Below are positions 29,207 through 34,582 of a DNA stretch of 34,582 nt, piece by piece (position 1 is the first letter of the stretch; each line of letters opens with the position of its first letter). The position numbers and the translations under genes were made by a program. Below the pieces are notes generated by a model that saw only the letters and a list, made by a program, of their open reading frames with translations, ran no database searches and was not told the origin of the DNA. The stretch spans positions 1 through 34,582 of the forward strand of contig JAUZRP010000051.1 in NCBI GenBank assembly GCA_030950395.1. The letters are read 5' to 3'. The DNA comes from Desulfonauticus sp. GTDB taxonomy: Bacteria > Desulfobacterota > Desulfovibrionia > Desulfovibrionales > Desulfonatronovibrionaceae.

Positions 29207-32086
29207 TTAGGGAGTCTTTGGCTCAAACTGTTGAATCTCTCTTTTTAGTTTTACAAGACTTAAATCTTCTTTTGCCATTTGGGCGTATAAGGAATCTGGC
29301 TTTTTCGTTATTAATTCTTGTAAAGTATTTTTCCAACCATTGTTATCCCCATTTTCTTTATATAAATTGGCCAATTGATACAAAAAGGATGGATATAAGG
29401 GACTATTTTTAGGCAGTATTTTTTTTAGTTCAAGGGCCCAGCCCAGGGCTTCTGTAGTCCTGCCCGTAATGTCGGTGGCCTGAATTAACAACTTTAAGCA
29501 AACAATAATCTTATCCTGCTCAGTATTTTTAAATTTTTCTAAAAAAATAGATAATGCTTCCTGAGCAAAAATGTAAACGTTTTCCCAGTCCCTTTTTTCA
29601 GCATAATGATTGGCTAAGAAATAAAGGGCATAGGCTCTTTTTTTGGGCACAATATTTATGTCAGAAGCTATTTTCCTCCATAAAGGAATGCTCTTATCAA
29701 ATTGTTTTAATTTTTCATAAGCCAAAGCCAAAGCAAAATCAATTTGCTCCCTTTGTCTTTTGGACAAAGGCCAATTTTTTATTTTTTTACCCAGTTTTAT
29801 AATTTTGGACCAATCTTCCAATTTTAAATACACAGTTAAGGCCAAGGCCAAGGCATCCTGTGTAATTTTTAACTTTGGATCTTTATTTAAAAAAGGCAAA
29901 ATTATAGCTAAGCCCTTTTCAATTTGATTGGATTCTATGTAGGCGTTGGCTAGAAGTAACCTTTGTTCGTCATTTAAATATTTAAGAGCCTGTTTTAAAA
30001 AAGGATAAGCCTTTTGAAGTTTAAAAATCTGCTTATAATTATGAGTGGGAAGATATTTTTTTAATAATATTGCAAAATTTTTTGCAGCTACTTCCAAGGC
30101 CTTAGTTTTAAGTTCTTCTGGAGGATGTTTAAAAAAATCAGCAAGCACGTCTAAAGATTTAAGAGGTCTATTGTTAAACAATTCCCATATAGCCAATTTT
30201 ATTTTGGCTAACGATGCTAAAGGACTATCAGGATGCTTTTTTATAATTTTGGTATATATTTTCTCTGGCCGTAAATTGTAAGGTCTATTAAAAATAGAAA
30301 ACATATCTTTGATAGATGGTTTATCGTATATGCCTTCTTCAGCAAGACGCATAGCAGCAATCAAACCACCCTCTTTGTCTGGAAATTTACTTGCAGTTAA
30401 TTCATAAATTTTTTTAGCAGCTTGCTTGTGATGTTCCAAAAGATAAATGTCGCCTATCCTGGCCAAAGCCACGTCTACCTTCTTGCCATCCGGTAAAAGG
30501 TTATAGTAAAGTAAATAATGAGTTTTTGCAGGATTTAACTTTTTGTTTTTGTAATATAAATAAGCAGCATCTAATAAAAAATACGGTCTTTTTAAATAAT
30601 ATCGCGGCCAGCGTTGCTCTATATAATCAACGATCTCTAACGCTTGTTTGTAATATTGTAATTCTTTTAAGCTTTTAGCCAGTTCTATGGCTGCAGTTTG
30701 GGCTATTTTATGGTCTGGATATTTGGTAATAAAAGTTTGAAATAAATCTGCTGCTTTTTGATATTGTTGATGTTGAAAATAATAATCACCCCAATAAAAA
30801 TAAGTTAAAGGTGTTTCTGGGGAATAAGGATACTTTTTACGTAAAAGATTAAAATACCCCCTTGCTTCAGGAAGATTATTAACTTTAAGATTAATATATC
30901 CAAGACGTAAAAGCCCTTTTGGCACCTGGGGAGATTTAGGATTATAATTTATGGCTCTTTTGTAAGCACTTAGTACCTCTTCAAAATGGTCAGGAAATTT
31001 ATCCTTATATAGCGTGTATAAAAGATCTGCATACGTATAATAAGTATCCTCTTTTAAATTGTCAGGTAATTTAGGGTGATTAACAATACCTTTTAAAGCT
31101 TCCAGAGCGGCATCTAGCTCGCCATTGGCAATAGAGGCCTTAGCATTGATTAAAATAGACTGAAAATCAGGCACTGTAGCATTGTTATTCTGACCTTCCG
31201 AAGGGGCAGAAGCTGCGTTTGGAGGAGTTGTTTTTTCTACAGTCTGGTTGGTTATTTTTTGAGAAGGCAGGGACAGTTCTTTCGAGGCGTTTTGTTGATT
31301 TAAATCTTGCTTACCTAAGTTAGAGGATATAGGCGGTTGTTGGTCTTCATTGCTAGTAGGCTTATTAGGTCTTGAAGGTCTTATCACTACAGCCTTAGTA
31401 ATATCAACGTGTCTAATTTTTGCTCTTAATTTATACAGAGGTTCTTGGGGAACAGAAGCTGAAGATAAAGATGAGTTAAAAGAAACTGGCGTTATTTTTG
31501 ACTTCACCTGAGACTGATTAGCTGGTTTAGGTCGTTGGGATACTGTTGGGGAGGAAACAGTATTTTTGGGCTTAAGCAAAATTTGTTTTTGAGGCTTGGG
31601 AACAGGGGATTTTTTTTGATTTTTTTTGGGTTTTGGAATCGTTTTGGTTTTTGGCTTTTGTTTTGTAGATGGTGATGTTTTATTTTTTGTAGTTTTAGCT
31701 ATTGGTTTCCATTTTTTGCCAAGAGGATCGTAAAAGATGTCTATGTATAGACGATGCTCATCTTTTTTCCAGATAGAAATAAAGCCAAAAGCCGGTGTTT
31801 TGGTCTTTATAATAATATTGGGTCGTCTCAAAATAACTTCTTTTATAAGATAAGAAAACGATAAATCCACAGGTGCAGGAAGAGGTTCCTTTTTTAAAAT
31901 TTCTGGAGAAAGCTGGATGGTGAGTTGTTTAATTCCTGTTCGATAAACTTTAGGTTTAGGCTCTGTTTTGGAAAATTCAAAAACCAAACGTTCATTTTGC
32001 GGTTTTTTTTGCCAAAAATACACAAATCCTTTTGCGGGTAAAGGAAAAATAAAAAACATTAAAAAAATAAAAAAATACTTCTTCAT
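29207..32086 (-). CDS. Large exported TPR protein with AMIN-like N-terminus
   Basis: The 959-aa product has a signal peptide (MKKYFFIFLMFFIFPLPAKG), a beta-rich region (about 22-125: ERLVFEFSKTEPKPKVYRTGIKQLTIQLSPEIL...HRLYIDIFYDP) that resembles an AMIN domain, a Pro/Lys/Gln/Ser-rich linker (about 128-300), and from about 310 a long series of tetratricopeptide repeats (for example PETPLTYFYWGDYYFQHQQYQKAADLFQTF, HKIAQTAAIELAKSLKEL). AMIN domains bind cell-wall components, so a periplasmic scaffold at the septum or envelope is plausible. No enzymatic motif is visible. It lies downstream of the sigma54 activator gene on the same strand, 216 bp apart, so it may be a separate transcript. Confidence 0.85.
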   Translation of the reverse strand: MKKYFFIFLMFFIFPLPAKGFVYFWQKKPQNERLVFEFSKTEPKPKVYRTGIKQLTIQLSPEILKKEPLPAPVDLSFSYLIKEVILRRPNIIIKTKTPAFGFISIWKKDEHRLYIDIFYDPLGKKWKPIAKTTKNKTSPSTKQKPKTKTIPKPKKNQKKSPVPKPQKQILLKPKNTVSSPTVSQRPKPANQSQVKSKITPVSFNSSLSSASVPQEPLYKLRAKIRHVDITKAVVIRPSRPNKPTSNEDQQPPISSNLGKQDLNQQNASKELSLPSQKITNQTVEKTTPPNAASAPSEGQNNNATVPDFQSILINAKASIANGELDAALEALKGIVNHPKLPDNLKEDTYYTYADLLYTLYKDKFPDHFEEVLSAYKRAINYNPKSPQVPKGLLRLGYINLKVNNLPEARGYFNLLRKKYPYSPETPLTYFYWGDYYFQHQQYQKAADLFQTFITKYPDHKIAQTAAIELAKSLKELQYYKQALEIVDYIEQRWPRYYLKRPYFLLDAAYLYYKNKKLNPAKTHYLLYYNLLPDGKKVDVALARIGDIYLLEHHKQAAKKIYELTASKFPDKEGGLIAAMRLAEEGIYDKPSIKDMFSIFNRPYNLRPEKIYTKIIKKHPDSPLASLAKIKLAIWELFNNRPLKSLDVLADFFKHPPEELKTKALEVAAKNFAILLKKYLPTHNYKQIFKLQKAYPFLKQALKYLNDEQRLLLANAYIESNQIEKGLAIILPFLNKDPKLKITQDALALALTVYLKLEDWSKIIKLGKKIKNWPLSKRQREQIDFALALAYEKLKQFDKSIPLWRKIASDINIVPKKRAYALYFLANHYAEKRDWENVYIFAQEALSIFLEKFKNTEQDKIIVCLKLLIQATDITGRTTEALGWALELKKILPKNSPLYPSFLYQLANLYKENGDNNGWKNTLQELITKKPDSLYAQMAKEDLSLVKLKREIQQFEPKTP

Positions 32087-32302
32087 TTCCTCAAGGACCC
32101 AATCGTGGCCTCAAGCCTTTATAGTTAGAGTTTTATATAAGCAAACAACCTTTTTAAAATTAAAAACGTAAATTCTAAGTTATTAAACGATTAAAACGAA
32201 AATTTTTCAAAATCTAAAAAACTTTTTTGCAATTTGTTTTTCCAAATTAACGTTAAAAATTTATTTCTGGCGTAAATTTTTCATCTCCATTGTAACTTTA
32301 GG

Positions 32303-33292
32303 TTAAAAGTTCTTTTTTTTTATCTTTTCGATAAGAGTAGTCCGTTTAATGCCCAATAACTGAGCAGCTTTATTTTTCACCCCACCACACTGCTCTAAGG
32401 CTTCTATAATCAATCTATTTTCAATCTCCTCTAAGAAATCTTTTAAACTTAAATTGAGGTCTTGCAAGTCTTTTATTGAAGGAAAGTGAAATTTTTCCTG
32501 TCTTTCTGGTTTGACCTGTTTAGACGTGTTGAGCATTTTAGAAGGCAAATCTGCTGGTGTTACTTCTTTTCCCTCGCATAAAATAGAAATACGTTCCATA
32601 ATGTTTTCTAGTTCTCTTACATTTCCTGGCCAGGAATAATTGAGCAAAATTTGCTTAGTTTCAGGAGCAAAGGAGAGCATAGGTCCTTTTTTTTGCTGAC
32701 AAAATTTTTTTAAAAAATGTTCAGCCAAAAGCAAGATATCTTCTCCCCGCTCTCTAAGAGGGGGCAGATGTATGGGAATAACATTTAAACGATAAAATAA
32801 GTCCTCCCTAAAATTTCCTTTTTTAACTTCTTCTTCCAGATCTCTATTAGTAGCAGCTATTATACGGACATCAACTTTTCTGGTTTGATTACTACCAACC
32901 CGTTCAAATTCTTTTTCTTGAATAACCCGTAAAATTTTTACCTGCAGACTTAGTTCCAACTCGCCTATCTCATCTAAAAAGATTGTCCCCCCATTGGCCA
33001 ATTCAAACCTTCCAGCCCTGGATCTTATGGCGTGGGTAAAAGCACCTTTTTCATGACCAAATAATTCAGACTCTAAAAGCTCTTTGGGTATGGCTCCACA
33101 ATTAACAGGAACAAAAGGTTTATCTTTTCTCAAGCTATTCTTATGTAAGGCTCGAACTATTAATTCCTTGCCAGTTCCGGATTCTCCTGTTACCAAAACT
33201 GTTGTGTCTGTAGGAGCTACCTTTTCTAAAATACGAAATATCTGCTTTAAAGCAGGACTATTGCCCAAAATGCCACATGGGTCAAATGTCAT
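32303..33292 (-). CDS. Receiver-less sigma54 activator with GAFTHA motif
   Basis: The product is 329 aa from ATG 33292, chosen because GGAGG ends 7 nt upstream (frames from 33298 or TTG 33328 have poorer sites). It is an AAA+ domain with Walker A GESGTGKE (36-43), FLDEIGE, LFYRLNVIPIHLPPLRER and NYSWPGNVRELEN, then a Fis-type HTH (GGVKNKAAQLLGIKRTTLIEKIKKK). There is no N-terminal receiver or sensor domain. The sigma54-contact motif normally GAFTGA reads GAFTHA (83-88). Such proteins are controlled by a partner or by level. Target genes are unknown. The gene is divergent from sfsA with palindromes between. Confidence 0.93.
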   Translation of the reverse strand: MTFDPCGILGNSPALKQIFRILEKVAPTDTTVLVTGESGTGKELIVRALHKNSLRKDKPFVPVNCGAIPKELLESELFGHEKGAFTHAIRSRAGRFELANGGTIFLDEIGELELSLQVKILRVIQEKEFERVGSNQTRKVDVRIIAATNRDLEEEVKKGNFREDLFYRLNVIPIHLPPLRERGEDILLLAEHFLKKFCQQKKGPMLSFAPETKQILLNYSWPGNVRELENIMERISILCEGKEVTPADLPSKMLNTSKQVKPERQEKFHFPSIKDLQDLNLSLKDFLEEIENRLIIEALEQCGGVKNKAAQLLGIKRTTLIEKIKKKNF

Positions 33293-33310
33293 AGCCATAC
33301 CTCCAAAAAT

Positions 33311-33347
33311 TTGACGTAAAACTGTCAACTATCTGACTTAAAGTCAA
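33311..33347. promoter_or_regulatory. Two stacked palindromes in the divergent region
   Basis: TTGAC-N8-GTCAA (33311-33328) and CTGACTTAAAGTCAA (33333-33347, perfect palindrome TGACTTAAAGTCA at 33334-33346) share TGAC/GTCA half-sites. Their centres are about 20-21 bp apart, two helical turns. They lie between the activator start and sfsA, so they suit a dimer-binding regulator, perhaps the activator's own Fis-type HTH. Confidence 0.5.
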
Positions 33348-33379
33348 TAAAGATTCCGCTATAAGGAGTCAATAAAAAA

Positions 33380-34090
33380 ATGCACAATCTCAAAATCACC
33401 TTCCCCACGCCTACAAGGCAGGCCGTTTTTATCAAAAGACAAAAACGTTTTACCATTTTTGCCCAAGATGTCTTGACTCATACCAAGCTGCTCGCTCATA
33501 CCAATAACACAGGTTCTATGTTAGGCTTACTAAAGCCAGGAAGAAAAGTCATTCTTAGTCTCGCTCAAAACAAAAACAGAAAGCTACCCTACACTCTAGA
33601 GGCCATTCATAATGGGCAAATATGGATCGGCGTAAATACTGCTTATCCCAATCAAGCGGTTAAATTGCTCTGGCAGGCTAATTTATTTGAAAAATGGCAA
33701 AACTCGTCTTTTCAAGCAGAGGTATTTTCTCATAACACACGTCTAGATGCTTGTTTGCTGCAAGGGGCCAAAAAACTGTGGATAGAAGCTAAAAACGTTA
33801 CCTTAGTAGAAGATGATGTGGCCTATTTTCCTGATGCCAAAACAAAAAGAGGAGTCAAACACCTACAAGAGTTAATTGCTATAAAAAAGCAAGGCCTGGA
33901 AGCTTGTTGTTTTTATCTGGTGCAAAGAGAAGATGCCAAATGTTTTGCTCCGGCTGATTTTATTGATTCTGAATATGCCAACTGGTTCTGGAAAGCTCTG
34001 GAGGCTAAGGTAAAGGTTATGGTCGTTCAATGTCAGGTGCACCTCTGGGGCATAAGTCTAAAACGCAAATTAAAAGTAATTAGTCTATAA
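33380..34090 (+). CDS. sfsA: SfsA-family protein (sugar fermentation stimulation protein)
   Basis: The 236-aa protein has the SfsA signature blocks in order: AHTNNTGSMLGLL, a first OB-like N-terminal domain (up to about 80), then the nuclease-like domain with RLDACL, EAKNVTLVEDDVAYFPDAKTKRGVKHLQELI and the C-terminal CFAPADFIDSEYANWFWKAL. The EAKN-V segment with D and E residues matches the PD-(D/E)XK-like site of the family, which has been assigned DNA-binding and nuclease activity; its physiological role is unclear. Length is normal. AGGAG precedes the ATG. Confidence 0.93.
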   Translation: MHNLKITFPTPTRQAVFIKRQKRFTIFAQDVLTHTKLLAHTNNTGSMLGLLKPGRKVILSLAQNKNRKLPYTLEAIHNGQIWIGVNTAYPNQAVKLLWQANLFEKWQNSSFQAEVFSHNTRLDACLLQGAKKLWIEAKNVTLVEDDVAYFPDAKTKRGVKHLQELIAIKKQGLEACCFYLVQREDAKCFAPADFIDSEYANWFWKALEAKVKVMVVQCQVHLWGISLKRKLKVISL

Positions 34091-34470
34091 AACTTCCTCC
34101 TCCCACATTAGTCAGGCTAATTAGTAAAAAATGTGCTAATATTTTAGTTAAAAAATCGTCCCCAAAAAACAAAGCTAAAAGTGTGAATTACTAAATGTTG
34201 CCTACCTAACTACAAATTAAATGCTAAAAATTATAGAAACATGAGTCCTTTGCTAAAAGCAAAGTTCATTTTATTCTTGCTTTGTCTTAGATTGATGGCT
34301 AACATAATATATAGTAAGCTATGGCAAAAGGGGCTCTGTGAACAGTGAACAAAATGCTTGTAGAGAGACCCATGTGTATGCCGCGAGGGTTTGGTTATTG
34401 GTAAATTAGTAATTTGTAATTGGTAATTGAGGTATAAATACACGTTCTGGGGATTACATAAGGGGGAGTT
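34091..34470. other. Gene-free stretch after sfsA
   Basis: I see no convincing gene here. It holds a CTTTGCT-AAA-AGCAAAG hairpin (34248-34264) and a short run of TTGGTTATTGGTAA/TTAGTAATTTGTAATTGGTAATTG-like words at about 34391-34429. A TATAAA near 34432 could be the -10 of the following gene, which has GGGGGAG before its ATG. Confidence 0.6.
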
Positions 34471-34582
34471 ATGTTAATTAGAGAATTTAGAGGAGAAGAG
34501 TTTATAAATAGAGAAAGAGAAATAGAATTTTTTTTAAATTATTTTAAACAAAATCCCAAAAGAGTACTCTGGGTATATGGAC
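34471..34582 (+). CDS. N-terminus of a probable archaeal-type AAA ATPase (3' partial)
   Basis: ATG 34471 follows AAGGGGGAG. The visible 37 residues contain FINREREIEFFLNYF and end KRVLWVYG at the window edge. The FxNREREIxxL ... VLWVYG(P) pattern is the standard opening of the archaeal-ATPase/DUF234-type family, in which the P-loop GPKSSGKT would follow directly after the edge. The family occurs in archaea and thermophilic bacteria and often moves between genomes. Only the start is visible, so completeness is unknown. Confidence 0.65.
   Translation, partial: MLIREFRGEEFINREREIEFFLNYFKQNPKRVLWVYG

Noticed and set aside
32229-32245. Sigma54 promoter on the minus strand upstream of the 959-aa TPR gene
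   Set aside because: TTGG...TTGCA is present on the minus strand, but GG and GC are 11 nt apart instead of 10.
33293-33328. Longer start for the sigma54 activator (TTG 33328 or ATG 33298)
   Set aside because: GGAGG lies only 1 nt from ATG 33298 and downstream of TTG 33328; spacing fits ATG 33292.
34231-34443. 70-aa minus-strand frame in the gene-free stretch
   Set aside because: The composition is random-looking, partly translated from the GGTAATT-type repeat words, with no ribosome site.

Overview
The window is AT-rich bacterial DNA. The gene set is a Lon-family protease carrying a receiver domain, two sigma54 activators, GlcD, universal-stress-like proteins, and DASS and NhaD/ArsB permeases beside a two-component system. 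It suggests a Gram-negative of the Desulfobacterota, most like a low-GC member of the Desulfovibrionales. That placement is inference from gene content, not from a marker gene.

Positions 1 to about 6560 look like the integrase end of a genomic island. A tRNA-Ala(CGC) gene (6563-6635, minus) marks the edge. A P4-type integrase (5002-6150) lies beside it, with two ~103-bp direct repeats between integrase and tRNA. Further in are a RelE/ParE-type toxin-antitoxin pair, a 16-codon relE remnant, a catalytic-domain-only tyrosine recombinase behind a long inverted repeat, four membrane or lipoprotein genes of 26-45 codons, a diverged pair of paralogous exported proteins (one a lipoprotein), a secreted 431-aa protein of unknown function, and the end of a coiled-coil protein built on 48-bp repeats. 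No second copy of the tRNA 3' end is visible, so the far end of the island should lie left of the window.

From 6700 rightwards the genes look like core chromosome. A YihY/BrkB membrane protein is followed by a minus-strand operon purK-purE-glutamine amidotransferase-glcD (11448 to 7681). Then comes a plus-strand four-gene envelope operon (11739-14461): a secreted Gly-rich protein, an ECF sigma factor, a membrane anti-sigma-like protein with an outward-facing CBM48-like glycan-binding domain, and a second secreted protein. An ECF-type promoter lies upstream of it. A TPR/OmpA-like lipoprotein and a cobalamin riboswitch with terminator controlling metE follow.

From 18576 to 29059 lies a signalling and transport block. 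A Lon-type protease with a response-regulator receiver inserted before its AAA+ module is divergent from a plus-strand run: 55-aa protein, two UspA-like proteins, small membrane protein, DASS permease with two RCK_C domains, histidine kinase, NtrC-type regulator, CBS-pair protein and NhaD/ArsB permease. The divergent region holds a sigma54-type -24/-12 promoter and GCAAC/GTTGC inverted repeats at activator-binding distance. The right end carries a 959-aa TPR protein, a receiver-less sigma54 activator with GAFTHA in place of GAFTGA, sfsA, and the first codons of a probable archaeal-type ATPase.

The candidates for something little described are the CBM48/ECF envelope operon, the receiver-Lon with the sigma54-controlled stress/transport run, and the island's group of tiny membrane genes beside a minimal recombinase.
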